DNA of 47,812 bases, taken from NCBI GenBank assembly GCA_001313065.1, contig BBFD01000003.1:1-47812 (forward strand), in the 5' to 3' direction. The position numbers and the translations under genes are program-made. This DNA comes from Silvimonas sp. JCM 19000. Lineage in GTDB: Bacteria > Pseudomonadota > Gammaproteobacteria > Burkholderiales > Chitinibacteraceae. Shown here in pieces: positions 29,543-40,349 of this stretch (positions are counted from its first letter, which is position 1; each line of letters opens with the position of its first letter). The notes under the pieces were generated by a model that was given only the letters and a program-made list of their open reading frames with translations, was not told the origin of the DNA and did not search any database.

Positions 29543-29561
29543 TGCAAATGAGAATCGCTGC
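29543..29561 (-). promoter_or_regulatory. Fur-box-like site upstream of the siderophore receptor
   Basis: The segment TGCAAATGAGAATCGCTGC, 20 bases upstream of the receptor start, carries the AATGAGAAT core frequent in Fur boxes, though the right half is weak. Iron-dependent repression of the receptor is the natural expectation. Call based on resemblance only. Confidence 0.5.
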
Positions 29562-29811
29562 TAATACTGTGCGACGGATTGATTGTCGTCAGCAAGTAAA
29601 TCCGGGTAATAGTTGCCGAAGGCAATTTAAATAATGAGAACTGCGCGCTCGGTTTCGGCCCTGCACGCGGTGCGCGAATTCGGTATCAACGCCACACAAC
29701 GTTACGTTGGCCTTACGTACCATCCCTTGCATTCGTATGATGTGTGGCCGCCAAAAGTGGCCAACGGCCCGGTATTCACGAGGCCGATCATAACGAACAG
29801 GGATTTTTGAT

Positions 29812-31711
29812 ATGGGCTTGATGCGATTTGCGCTGGGCGCTGCGTTAGTCAGCGCGTTAGCGGCGTGTGGGGGCGGTGGGGGCGGAGATTCCGGCGCGGC
29901 CAATGGGGTCCAGCGGTGCAGGTGCGGCCAGCTATCGCCTGGGCGGCACGGCCACCGGATTATCGGGCGGTGCGGTCAGCGTAAGTAGCAATGGGCAGAC
30001 CATTACAGTGCCCGATGGCGCGGACCAGTTTGCGTTTCCGCAAAATGTAGCCAATGGCGCGGTTTATAACCTGGTCATTCAGAGCCAGACGCCGGGATTG
30101 CTATGCAGCATCAGCCATGCCAGCGGCACGATCAACAACGCGGATGCCTACGGCGCGATCATCAGTTGCGATCATGCCGTTGGGGGCTCGGTGACCGGCC
30201 TGACCAGCAGCGGCTTGCAACTGGCTGATGGCGACAACACTGTGGACGTTGCCGCCAATGCCAGCAGCTTTTTTTCTTTGGCAATGCAAGCAGCCGGCAG
30301 TGCCTATTCGATTTACGTTAAAACCCAGCCCGCAGCGCAAACCTGCGTAGTCGCGCAAGGCGACGGCACCATGGGTAGCCGGCCCATTTCCGATGTCGCG
30401 GTCACGTGTACCGATACCCTGCATGACAGCTGGGCGTTGATGAGCGATCCGCATGACATTGGCGGTATCTACACGCAGCGCTACGGGGCCAACGTCGCAG
30501 TCGACGCCCAAGGCAATGCATGGGTGTTTGGCGGCAACGCCGACGTTTCGATTTTTTTCATACGATACGTACAACGACGTGTGGCGCTTTGACGGCAAGA
30601 CCTGGACCCAGGTCATGATTAATTTTGCGGAGCCTATCGGCAACTATGCGTGGCCAGCTACCCGTACCGAGGCGGTGACCTGGATCGACAAACAGAACCA
30701 CCTGTGGGTGTTTAGCGGCATGGAAAGCAGGGCACCAATAATGCTAGCTATGCGGTCGACAACGATATGTGGCGACTGGACGGCACAACCTGGACGCGCA
30801 TTGTGCAGCCCACCACCGTATCGATGGGCACCAAAGGCGTCGCCGCCGCCACCAACCTGCCGCCCGCGCGTACCCGTGCACAACATTGGCAAGACAAGGC
30901 CGGCAATATCTGGATTTATGGCGGCTCCAACGAGCGCGGTCAGCCGCTGGAAGACCTGTGGAAATTCGACGGCACCAACTGGACCTGGATGGGTGGCTCG
31001 CAAGACATCAATGCCGCCCCGGTGTACGGTCAGCAAGGCGTAGCCGACGCCAGCAACTGGCCGGGCGGGCGCTACCACGCCAGCACCTGGATCGACCGCG
31101 CCGGCAACCTTTGCCTGTATGGTGGCGTGCAATATGGCGGCTATACGGCCGCAATGTGGTGCTTCAATGGCACGGCCTGGACGTGGAGCGGCAACAGCAC
31201 CTATAACACCGCACCGGTGTATGGCCAGCAAGGCATCGCCGCCGCTAGCAACAACCCCGGTGGCCGCGCCGGCGCCGCCACCTGGCGCGACCGCGATGGC
31301 AATATCTGGCTGTACGGCGGCGCCCGCGACATCAATGGCGAAATTCAATACCAAAACGATATGTGGCGTTTCGACGGCAAACTGTGGACGTGGGTCAGCG
31401 GCGCACAAACCCCGCTACAACCCAGTATCCAAGGCGCACTGGGCCAGTTCAGCACCGGCTATACGATGGGTCAGCGCGGTGCGCCGACCACTTGGGTAGA
31501 CACGTCCGGCCGCTTCTGGGCACTGGGCGGCATCGCGTTGTACAACCAAAGTTTTACGGTAGTCGAAACCGACCTCTGGGCGTACCAGCTTGATACCGGC
31601 TGCCCCAGCTGCGGCTGGGGCAGTCATGGCCAAAGCCGCGTTGGGCAGAAAGGATTGCTGGTGCCGCCCGGCGACTGTGAATTACAGCGCCGCGGCGCAG
31701 GCAAGCAGTAA
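29812..31711 (+). CDS. Kelch-repeat lipoprotein
   Basis: About 632 residues when reconstructed. The start MGLMRFALGAALVSALAACG has a lipobox LAAC followed by poly-Gly, so it is a lipid-anchored cell-envelope protein. After it come two immunoglobulin-like stretches (GLSGGAVSVSSNGQTITVPD and ADGDNTVDVAANASSF). The C-terminal two thirds is a Kelch beta-propeller with repeats of D.WRFDG..WT: YNDVWRFDGKTWTQV, DMWRLDGTTWTRI, DLWKFDGTNWTWMGGS, AMWCFNGTAWTWSGNS and DMWRFDGKLWTWVSG. Frames break near 29900, at T 30550-30556 and near 30735. Likely role is surface binding of carbohydrate or protein; not further resolved. Confidence 0.78.
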
Positions 31712-31754
31712 AACCCGGTTCGTCAGAAAAAAAACGCAACCCCGCACGCCCCAC

Positions 31755-32096
31755 CGCAACAGCGAAGCGCATTGCGCGCCTTCATCCAGGAACAGCGGTC
31801 CCAGGCAAACAGACGGTTTACCCGCAATGCTAAGGAGCGATTATGGCGCGGACAGTTTGCGGGCCGCCGGAGCGGAGCAACCGGAGCGTACGTTTTGTAC
31901 GTGAGGATTGCGAGCACCGCCGGAACGCAACAGCGAAGCGCATTGCGCGCCCTCATCCAGGAACAGCAGCACCAGGCAAACAGACGGTGTACCCGCAATG
32001 CCTCGGAGCGATTATGGCGCGGGCAGTTTGCGGGCCGCCGGAGCGGAGCAACCGGAGCGTACGTTTTGTACGTGAGGATTGCGAGCACCGCCGGAA
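31755..32096. repeat. Two tandem copies of a 171-bp repeat
   Basis: Copy 1 is 31755-31925 and copy 2 is 31926-32096; both begin CGCAACAGCGAAGCGCATTG, and a short third start (CGCAA) follows at 32097. They differ at only a handful of positions. Each contains an inner inverted repeat, ACGTACGTTTTGTACGT-like (GTACGTTTTGTAC), flanked by GCGGAGCAACCGGAGC and GATTGCGAGCACCGCCGG. Since 171 is divisible by three, reading frames stay open through both copies on both strands, which creates convincing-looking but repetitive false genes. A diverged inverted copy of the 3' part lies at 42552-42626. Confidence 0.85.
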
Positions 32097-32132
32097 CGCA
32101 AAATGCCCCGCCAGAATCGCTCGTACCACAAT

Positions 32133-32163
32133 AAAAAAAAGCCGACTCTCTGGGAGAGTCGGC
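32133..32163 (-). terminator. Rho-independent terminator of the mal operon
   Basis: On the minus strand GCCGACTCTC-cca-GAGAGTCGGC forms a 10-base-pair stem (32141-32163) followed by eight T residues (complement of 32133-32140). It lies about 100 bases after the malG stop. A strong, standard terminator. Confidence 0.9.
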
Positions 32164-32263
32164 ATAAGTCGCGTGCAAAGACAACCGTTTCTATTCCGTC
32201 CCCTTGTGAGACACCACCGCACGCCTGCCGTGAACGAGTCGTCAGGCGCGCACTGCGGTGCTC

Positions 32264-33160
32264 TTATCCCTTCACCCCGCCCGATGTCAGCCCGTTGACC
32301 ATAAAGCGCTGCGATAACAAAAAAACAGCAGCGTAATAGGCAAACCGGACAGAATCGCCGCGGCGGCGAAGTCTCCCCACAGATAGTTCTGTGTGTATAA
32401 GTAAAGCTTTGAACCGACGGCCAACGTCAGATTCTGCTCTTGATGCAGCAATACGCTGGCCACGGGGTACTCAATGATCGCACCAATAAATGCCAACAGG
32501 AATACCACGATCAAAATTGGTACAGCCATCGGCAACAACACATAGCGGAATGTCTGGAAATGACTGGCGCCATCCACCAATGCCGCCTCTTCAATCTCGA
32601 CCGGAATGGTTTCCATATAGCCTTTGATGGTCCAGATATGCAGCGCCACCCCGCCCGCATAAGCCAGTACCAGGCTACCGTGACTATCAATGCCCAGCCA
32701 CGGAATGTAATTACCGATCTGGTCGAAGATGGCGTAAATGGCGATCAACGACAATACCGACGGAAACATCTGCATCAAAAAACAGCGCATTCAAACCCAT
32801 GGCGCGGCCACGGAATTTGAGACGGGCAAAGGCATAAGCGCAGGTGGTGGACAACGCCAGAATGACCACCGCGCTCATCATGGCCACTTTGATCGAATTC
32901 CATAACCAGCGCAGGACCGGAAACGGCGGATCAATCTGGTGACCAAATTGATCGATATAGCTAAAGCCCAGCGCCAGTTTCCAGTGTTCCAGGCTGATAT
33001 GGTCGGGCAATAAACTGCCCGCCGCAAAATTGCCCGGTCGCAAGGAAATCGACACGATCATCAAAAAAAAGGGAAACAGGCACAGCGCAATAAATGCGAT
33101 CAACGCCAGATGGGTGGCCACCACGCGGCCGGTATGACTTTTATCGAGCACCATGGCCAT
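32264..33160 (-). CDS. malG: Maltose/maltodextrin ABC transporter permease MalG
   Basis: Inner-membrane permease of the MalEFGK2 importer, about 298 residues. Start [20 protein letters not shown], then [20 protein letters not shown] and [20 protein letters not shown]. The cytoplasmic EAA loop reads [23 protein letters not shown], which docks to MalK. Frames break at A 32778-32783 and A 32320-32326. The repaired end [17 protein letters not shown] (stop 32264) matches the highly conserved MalG C-terminus that inserts into the MalK dimer. It begins 2 bases after malF ends, so the two are coupled. Confidence 0.93.
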
Positions 33161-33162
33161 GA

Positions 33163-34706
33163 TTATTTGCGCTCCGTGGATTGGTTAACGCGGGTCAGCT
33201 TCAGGTTAATCAGCGACAACACGCCCACCAGAATAAAGATAACGGTAGAGATGGCCGCCGCCAGGCCAAAGTTCTGGCCCGAATCCTGGAAGGCGATGCG
33301 ATAGGTGTAGCTCACCAGAATATCGGTGGAACCGGCCGGGGTAAGACTGTCGGGGAAATCCGGGCCGCCTGCGGTCAACAACGAGATCAAGACAAAGTTG
33401 TTGAAGTTAAAGGCAAAACTGGCCAGCAGCAGCGGCATGATGGGCTTGGCAATCAGCGGCAGCGTAATGCGGCGCAGATTGGTCCAGGCGCCGCCGCCAT
33501 GAATCGCCGAGGCTTCATACAATTCGCTGGGAATCGATTTGATCAGGCCCATGCACAGCAACATCATGTACGGATAACCGAGCCAGGTATTCACGATCAG
33601 CAACATGCCGCGCGCCAGCCACGGATTGGAAAACCAGTCGGGTTTGATACCAAACAGGCTATGCAAGACCAGATTGATTTCGCCAAAGTTTTCGTTAAAC
33701 AAACCACGGAAAATCAGGATCGAAATAAAGCCCGGCACGGCATACGGCAGAAATAACAGCACGCGATACAAACCGCGCATGGCCAGCGATTCCCACGACA
33801 AGGCCACCGCCAGCAAAAAAGCCCACGGCAAAAGTCAGAATCACGGTGGCCAAGGCAAAGCCTACGGTCCAGGTAAAGATGGCCAATAGCGGGCCGCGGA
33901 ATTGTTTGCTGGTAAACAATTGCGCAAAGTTGGCGCCACCCACCCTACGGTGAAGCCGGGCGAGACTTTATCGCCGCTGGCGGTTTCGTAATAGCCGGTA
34001 CGGAAATTGGCCTTCAGGATTTCGCCGGTTTGCAGATTCTTGAGCGTGCCTTTATCCACTTGCTGGAATAACGGTGCGGCCGGCGCGGCGCGCGAAAAGC
34101 CCGCCATCTGGTATTGGCCAGCATGCTCGGGCACTTTCATATGCAGTTCTTTCAGCGCGCCTTGCATCGCGATCAAATCGCGGATTTGCGCTTTGCTGCC
34201 CGTTGGCGCCTGCGCTGCGGCTTTCAGTTCCACCTCGCGCACTTTGCCGGTGGGCTTGTCGATATCGAGCGCGTCGGATTGCCAGCCGTGGCCCGCGTCA
34301 TCGCTTAAATAAACGCGTTTTTTGCCGCCGTCGGGATACACGCCCATGGCCAGCGAATCGCCGCCGCTATCGCCCGCGCCAGAATAAGTCTGGTCGAGAA
34401 AATATCTGGTTGCCCGCTCATACGTCAGCAGGTTGGTGGAGCTGTAATTGGTAAAACCAATGCTCACCGTATACGCCGCCGGAAACACCACAAATAACAA
34501 GGCGGCAAAGACGCCCGGATATAAATAGCGCCACGGGTACAGTTTGGGATGCTTAACAGCCAGGTGGATGCGCCCAGTATCACCAGGAACAACACCGCGA
34601 TCAGCGGATGGCCGGCGGTATAGACGGCGAAGATCAGCCAGAGTGCGGCCAGTATCAGCAGCAGGCCAAGTGCGGGGCCAGCCCAGCGAGCCAGTTTGCG
34701 TTGCAT
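33163..34706 (-). CDS. malF: Maltose/maltodextrin ABC transporter permease MalF
   Basis: About 514 residues, same as E. coli Mal[21 protein letters not shown], two more helices, then [20 protein letters not shown] and [21 protein letters not shown] large periplasmic P2 domain ([20 protein letters not shown]) follows, as expected for MalF. The EAA loop is [24 protein letters not shown]. Frames break near 34560, near 33940 and at A 33816-33821. Forms the translocation path with MalG. It is second to last in the operon and is separated from malE by a 249-base gap with a hairpin. Confidence 0.93.
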
Positions 34707-34859
34707 GCCAGGTTTTCCTTAGCCGGATACGCGTCAACTGCGCCCGGAACATCCAATCTATATGTTTTAAGTGAGATGCCACAACCCGAGCGGACGGCGG
34801 CGGTGTTGCCAATCAGAGTAACCACATCACGCCAGATGCCGAACATCTGGACTGGATAC

Positions 34860-34879
34860 CGGCAAGTGGCAGCTTGCCG
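34860..34879. promoter_or_regulatory. Hairpin in the malE-malF gap
   Basis: CGGCAAG-tggcag-CTTGCCG forms a 7-base-pair stem between malE and malF. No T tract follows. In E. coli the same gap holds stem-loops that stabilise malE mRNA and keep MalE in excess over MalF/MalG; the same role is an inference here. Confidence 0.4.
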
Positions 34880-34955
34880 ATATCCACAAGACCATCCAGC
34901 GCTCACGTCATCGCGCGGACAACGCGAGCGCCTTGCAACTTCAGACCATCAAGGC

Positions 34956-36161
34956 TTATTTGGCCTTGATCTTGGCCGCAGCTGCATCCAGACCTTCCTT
35001 CACGCTTTGACGACCTTGCGTGATGTTCTGCAGGGCCGGTTGCATGGTCGACCAGAACTTGCCCATTTCGGGGTTGTTCGGCATCGGGTGACCGGCTTGC
35101 GCGCTCTTCATGGTGGCGGCGATGTTCGGGTCAGACTTCAGCTGGTTGTAGAACGCCTTGTTGGCAGGCACGCCCAGCGGCACGTCGTCGTTCATCGACT
35201 TCAGGCCTTCTTCTTTCAGCAGATAGTTCTCAAGGAACTCCACCGCCAGATCCTTGTTGGGGCTGGCTTGCGTCACCATGGCGCCCAGCACGCCCACGAA
35301 CGGCGCGGACGGTTTGCCGTCCACGGTCGGGATCGGCGCGACGCCAAAGTTGATCTTGCTCTTGCGCAGGTTTTCCCAGGCCCACGGCCGGTAATCATCA
35401 TGGCAACCTTGCCCTGGTTAACCCCGGCTTCCATTTCGGCGTACGACGACGACTTCGGCATCGCGCCCGAGCTGATCAGCTTCATCAGGGTTTCAGCGCC
35501 CTTCACCGCGCCCGCGTTGTTTACGCCCACGTCGTTGGCATCATAGGTGCCATCGGCCTTGGCCTTGAACGGGTAACCACCATTGGCGGCCAGCAGCGGC
35601 CAGGTAAAGTAGGTGTTGGTGTAATCCCACAGAATGGCTTTCTTGCCTTGGCCAGACAGTTTTTTTGTCCAGTGCGATTACGTCATCAAACGACTTGGGC
35701 GGCGTCGGCACCAGGTCTTTGTTGTAGACCAGGCCTACTGCTTCGATGGCGATCGGGTAGCCCCAGACCTTGCCACCGGCCGTCCAGGCTTTCCAGCCCA
35801 GCGGATCGATTTCGTTCTTGACCTTGGCGCTCGGGTTAACCGGCGACAGCAGGCCGGCGGTGGCCCATTCGCCCATGCGGTCATGCGGCCAGATCCAGAT
35901 GTCCGGGCCCTTGCCTGCGGCAGCGGCTTGCTGGAACTTGTTGGCGGCGTCTTCCGGACGCTCCACCACCACTTGCACGCCGGTGGCCTTGGTGAAGGCT
36001 TCACCGACCTTGATCAGGCCTTTGTACGATTTGTCGCCGTTGATCCAGATCAACAGCTTGCCCGGTTCGGCCGCGTACGAAGACGCAGCACCCAAGCCCA
36101 TGACGGCCACTGTGACCGACGACAGCACGAGACGACCCAAACGACTACGCGAGATATCCAT
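34956..36161 (-). CDS. malE: Periplasmic maltose/maltodextrin-binding protein
   Basis: About 402 residues with a signal peptide ending ...[11 protein letters not shown]. The mature part closely follows E. coli Mal[61 protein letters not shown] and, after repair, [59 protein letters not shown]. The aromatic sugar-binding residues of the WIWPHDR and GPWAW regions are kept. Frames break at T 35660-35666 and near 35391. It has its own operator-like palindrome upstream, suggesting an internal promoter between malK and malE. Confidence 0.95.
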
Positions 36162-36228
36162 TCTGACTCTCCATCTAGTGTTTTCATGTTTTGAAACGTG
36201 CCTGTAAAAGGCCGCTTCTGTATGTTCC

Positions 36229-36242
36229 CTAACCGGTTTGAC
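36229..36242 (-). promoter_or_regulatory. LacI-type operator before malE
   Basis: The sequence TAACCGGTTTGA, centred at 36234, matches 12 of 14 positions of the perfect palindrome TCAAACCGGTTTGA found upstream of the alpha-glucosidase gene. It lies about 70 bases before the malE start. A LacI-family maltose regulator (MalR/AglR-like) is the probable ligand; no regulator gene is in the window. Confidence 0.6.
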
Positions 36243-36353
36243 CGCAGGAAAAACCTAAGCACCATATGCCTGGCGGCACACTCGGGGTATACGTCCAATA
36301 CGTACTTTACGGGCCATTCCGCCGAGCGGTAGTGCGCAGATTTTGACTACAGA

Positions 36354-37457
36354 TTATTCAGCGAGGGGGTCCAGCCGGCGGAAGGCTTTGCCGTCCGCGT
36401 TAAACAGATAACCGTGCGCGGGCTTGAAGCCCAGCGGTACGCGTTGGCCGATATCCACATGGCGCAGCGCCGGCATGCGTACCGACATCGGCACCTTGGC
36501 GGCGGCGTTGTCGAGGTACAGCACCGACGAATCACCCAGCGTTCCAGCACCACCGCGTTGCCGGTGAGGATATTGCTGGTCAGATCAACATGCAGATGTT
36601 CGGGGCGCACGCCCACGGTGACGGCATCGCCCACCTTGGCGCCCGCCGCATCCACCAGCACGGTCACATTCTGGTTGCCGGTTAGCGCTACTTGCACGCC
36701 GTCCGCGCCGATGCTGCTGATGGTGCCGCTGAGGAAGTTCATGCCCGGCGAACCCAGAAAGCCCGCCACAAACAGGTTGATCGGCTCGTGGTACAGCTCG
36801 GTCGGCGTACCGACCTGCTCCAGCTGGCCCGCACGGAACACCACGATGCGGTCGGCCAGCGTCATGGCCTCGACCTGATCGTGCGTCACATAAATCATGG
36901 TCGCGCCCAGCTCGCGGTGCAGGCGCGCAATTTCGATGCGCATCTGCACGCGCAACGACGCATCCAGGTTGGAGAGGGGCTCATCAAACAAGAACACTTC
37001 AGGCTTCTGCACGATGGCGCGGCCGATGGCCACACGCTGACGCTGGCCCCCCGACAATTCTTTGGGCTTGCGCTCCAGCAGATGGTCCAGCTGCAGCACC
37101 TTGGCCACTTGCTGCACGATCGGCGTGTAATCCTTTTTTGCTCATCCCCGCCAGGCGCAAACCAAACGCCATGTTTTCAAACACGCTCATATGCGGATAC
37201 AAGGCGTAGCTCTGGAACACCATGGCGATGCCGCGTTTGACCGGCGGCAGTTCGTTCATGCGTACGCCGCCAATCTGCAGCTCGCCTTCGCTGATGTCTT
37301 CCAGGCCCGAGATCGTGCGCAGCAGCGTGGTCTTGCCGCAGCCCGAGGGGCCGACAAACACGACAAACTCGCCGTCGTTGATCTCCAGATCGATGCCGTG
37401 CAGCGTGGTGACATCGCCAAAGCGTTTCTTGATGTTCTTGAGGCTAACCGTGGCCAT
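36354..37457 (-). CDS. malK: Maltose/sugar ABC transporter ATPase MalK/MsmX type
   Basis: About 368 residues. Walker [15 protein letters not shown]-loop [17 protein letters not shown] signature [14 protein letters not shown], Walker [14 protein letters not shown] and switch His [11 protein letters not shown] are all present. The C-terminal OB/TOBE part ([12 protein letters not shown], then GHPYLF-like [15 protein letters not shown] after repair) is the regulatory domain of CUT1 importers. Frames break at T 37134-37139 and near 36540; the true stop is at 36354. Energises MalFG. The gene sits between the alpha-glucosidase and malE. Confidence 0.94.
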
Positions 37458-37540
37458 TGCGTCTCTGAGTCCTGAGCGGTGACCGCCCGCTGCGTAGCGG
37501 GCGGCGAATGTCGGTGGTCCGACCTGTTTTGCAAAACTGC

Positions 37541-39164
37541 TTATTGCGCGGTGCCGTACCAGCCCGCCCAGGCATCCAGGTGCAGCGTGGTACCGCTGCG
37601 GCTAGCGCCTTCCAGGCCGTGGCCCGCCAGATCTGCCACATCAAACGGCAGTTCGTAAGTCTGTGGCTGTTCGCTCAGGTTGAACACAGCCACCAGCGTC
37701 TGGCCCGCGTGTTTACGCGTAAAGGCCAGCACCGGCTCTTCCGCTTTAAGGAAAGAGATATCGCCCAACAGCAGGGCCGGTTGTGTTTTGCGCCAGTGCA
37801 GAATGCGACGGTAAGCGGCCAGCGTCGTATCGTCTTTGCCTTCTTGCGCATCCACTGCCAGCGGCACATGCGTGCTGGCCACCGGCAACCACGGTTCAGT
37901 CGGGCTGAAACCGGCATTCAGCTGGTCTTTGTGCCACGGCATCGGCGTGCGGCAACCGTCGCGGCCTTTAAACTCCGGCCACATCGCAATGCCGTACGGA
38001 TCTTGCAGTTGTTCAAAGGTCAATTGCGCTTCGGGCAGGCCCAGTTCTTCGCCTTGATACAGGCAGCTGGAACCGCGCAGCGACACCAGCATCGCCAGGA
38101 TGGTGGGCGCAAAACGCGGATGTTGCGTGTCTTTGCCCCAGCGGCTGACCACGCGCACCGAATCATGGTTGCCGGTGGTCCAGCAGCCCCAGCCGTCGTT
38201 GAGCTGGCTTTCCAGATCTTCAACTTGCTTGCGGATATGCGCGGCGGAGAAATCTGCGGTCAGCAGGTTAAAGCTGTACGCCATATTCAGCTTGTCGTTG
38301 CCGCCGGTGTATTGCGCCATCAGGCTGATGCTTTCGTCATCGCCCACTTCGCCCACGCTCATCGCCGCGCCGTACTGGTCGAGCAATTTGCGGATGCGCT
38401 GCAGAAACGCCAGGTTTTCCGGCTGCGATTTATCGTATTTGTGTTGTTGATAACCGTAGGGGTTTTCCGCGCTCACCGAGGCGTATCCCGTTTGGTGGCC
38501 GGCGGGTTGTTACGCAGCTGGCGATCATGGAATGGTAGTTGCAGGCGTCAAAGCGGAAGCCATCCACGCCGCGTTGCAGCCAGAATTCGATTTCGCCCAG
38601 CACCGCGTCTTGCACTTCCGGATTGTGGAAGTTGACGTCGGGCTGGCTGTGCAGAAAGTTGTGCAGATAGTACTGGCAGCGGCGGGTATCCCAGCGCCAG
38701 GACGGGCCGCCAAACACGCTCAGCCAGTTGTTGGGCGCCGAGCCATCAGCCTGCGGATCGGCCCAGACATACCAGTCGGCTTTGGGATTGGTTTTACTTT
38801 GACGGCTTTCCTTGAACCAGGCGTGTTCGTCGGAGGTATGCGACAGCACCTGGTCAATGATGACCTTGAGGCCCAGCGCATGCGCTTTGGCCAGCATGCG
38901 ATCAAAGTCTTCCAGATTGCCAAACAGCGGATCGACATCGCGGTAATCCGACACGTCGTAGCCAAAGTCTTTCATCGGCGATTTAAAGAACGGGCTCACC
39001 CAGATGGCGTCCACGCCCAGGCTGGCGACGTAATCGAGATGGGCCGAGATACCGTTCAGATCACCCACCCCATCGCCATTGCTGTCGGCAAAGCTGCGCG
39101 GGTAAATCTGATAAATGACGGCGCCACGCCACCATTGCACATTCGGGTTTGCTGCCTGTTCCAT
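37541..39164 (-). CDS. Alpha-glucosidase, GH13 family, cytoplasmic
   Basis: About 541 residues, no signal peptide. Start [20 protein letters not shown] then [19 protein letters not shown], the GH13 oligo-1,6/alpha-glucosidase opening. Conserved regions: [14 protein letters not shown] (I), [10 protein letters not shown] (II, nucleophile Asp), SVGEVGDDE (III, acid/base Glu), TGNHDSVRV (IV, Asp). Two frame breaks lie close together near 38530 and 38482. It would split imported maltose and short maltodextrins in the cytoplasm. It is the first gene of the operon, 84 bases upstream of malK, and has a palindromic operator in front. Confidence 0.92.
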
Positions 39165-39249
39165 GCTGTCTTCTTCTGGTTTCGTTGATCACGGGCCGGT
39201 GCGGCCGAACCTATCCGTTATAGGCGATGTCGGCTCGCCCTAAATCGAG

Positions 39250-39263
39250 TCAAACCGGTTTGA
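39250..39263. promoter_or_regulatory. Perfect palindromic operator upstream of the mal operon
   Basis: TCAAACCGGTTTGA is a perfect 14-base palindrome with a central CCGG, 86 bases before the alpha-glucosidase start. The central CG and flanking T/A pattern are typical of LacI-family operators. A closely related site precedes malE. Repression relieved by maltose is the likely function. Confidence 0.65.
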
Positions 39264-39385
39264 ATTGCGTTTGAATGCATCATAACGCCGGTAGTCGGCG
39301 ATATGAAACTACGGTGTTTTACTTACGAAACAACAGAAAGCCGCGTGAACACACGGCCCGAAGAACATCCAAAGGCGACGAACGG

Positions 39386-39547
39386 CATAGGGTGGGTCCA
39401 GACCCACCACTCAAAGCCATAGCCAGGCACCCGCGCGCCACGCATTACCACCCCGGGTCGCTCAGTTGCCCAGCCATACCCAAAGCCATGGCCAGGCATT
39501 GCTATCTTGCCCTGCCACTTGGGTGGGTGGGTCTAGACCCACCCTAT
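39386..39547. repeat. Palindromic repeat doublet, copy 2
   Basis: Left arm 39386-39419: catagGGTGGGTC-ca-GACCCACCactcaaagcc. Right arm 39521-39547: GGTGGGTC-ta-GACCCACCctatg. Between the arms a short direct repeat, AAAGCCAT(A/G)GCCAGGCA, occurs twice about 70 bases apart, so the element has some internal repetition. It lies between the divergent mal operon and the CNP1-like gene, just 10 bases from the latter's stop. Confidence 0.8.
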
Positions 39548-39556
39548 GCGTGTTGA

Positions 39557-40188
39557 TTATTGACCGCCGCCGCCATTGCTATGGCAGCCGGGGCAGGCCG
39601 GGAAGGCGATTTTGGTGCCCAGTTCTTCTTTCATTTCCTTGATCGAAACCGGGTCACGCGCGCTGCAGAACATCTCGTACAAGGGCGCTTGCAAGGCGTT
39701 GTAGCCTTCTACCTTGATCTTGTCCCACGGGCGGTTCATCTCGGACCATTTGCCATCGGCACCGGCAAAGGCATAAGTGCGGAACTGCCCGGTATCGCAA
39801 TCTATGCCTTCATACACATGGTTAAAGGTCTTGCCGTCGCGCAGCGGGATGGCGGCGGCATAACGCACGATGGCGTCTTTGCCCACACTCAGGCTGTCTT
39901 CCGAGACCAGAAACTTCTCGTTGCCCCAGGCCTTGTTGTTGCGGAATTCAATCCAGTTGCCCAGCGTGGACAGTTCGGGCTTGGTAAACGGCTTTTCTTC
40001 CGGCGTGGGCAAGGTGCTTTTCAGCAGATTGCTAAAGCTGAAATCGCGATCTTTGTCGCCATCCGAACTGGCGCCACGGTTGTTGCCATTGCGCGGATTG
40101 TCAGGCTCTGGCCGACGTTATCGGCATATACGAAGACGCTGCTCAGCAGGCACAGGGCGGCCAGCGTCAGCGGGATCAGGCGTTTCAA
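39557..40188 (-). CDS. CNP1-like family exported protein
   Basis: About 210 residues. A signal peptide (KRLIPLTLAALCLLSSVFVY-ADN) is in one frame; the body follows after a one-base break near 40094: a polar linker with NGNNRGASSDGDKDRDF, then LGNWIEFRNNKAW, EDSLSVGKDAIVRYAAAI, YEGIDCDTGQFRTYAFAGAD and KWSEMNRPWDKIKVEGYNAL. The SVGKD..VRY and YEGI.C.TG..R.YAF blocks are those of the CNP1-like family, common in betaproteobacteria and of unknown function. A Cys pair CPGC occurs near the end. The start is a TTG at 40188 behind GGAG; the exact start is uncertain. Confidence 0.75.
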
Positions 40189-40349
40189 GGTCTCTACTCC
40201 AGTGTTGCGGCGGCGAAAAAAACCCGCTGATGATACGCCTGGCACATGCCTTGCGTCTTGCCGCGACGGTAACCTGGCGTAGCAGCGCGGGCACGACCGG
40301 CGCGGCCGCGTTAAAATGCGCTTCTTTTGCCCGATACCGAGCCTGCTGC

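Noticed and set aside
28284..29564. A 426-residue plus-strand open frame over the siderophore receptor gene.
   Set aside because: It lies opposite a clearly real, intact TonB receptor and is rich in Arg/His/Gln as expected of an antisense frame; no domain is visible.
31723..32298. Open frames of 120-153 residues on both strands in the tandem repeat area, containing duplicated peptide blocks.
   Set aside because: They exist because the repeat unit is 171 bases, a multiple of three, and lacks stops. The same feature on both strands and in several frames argues against coding.
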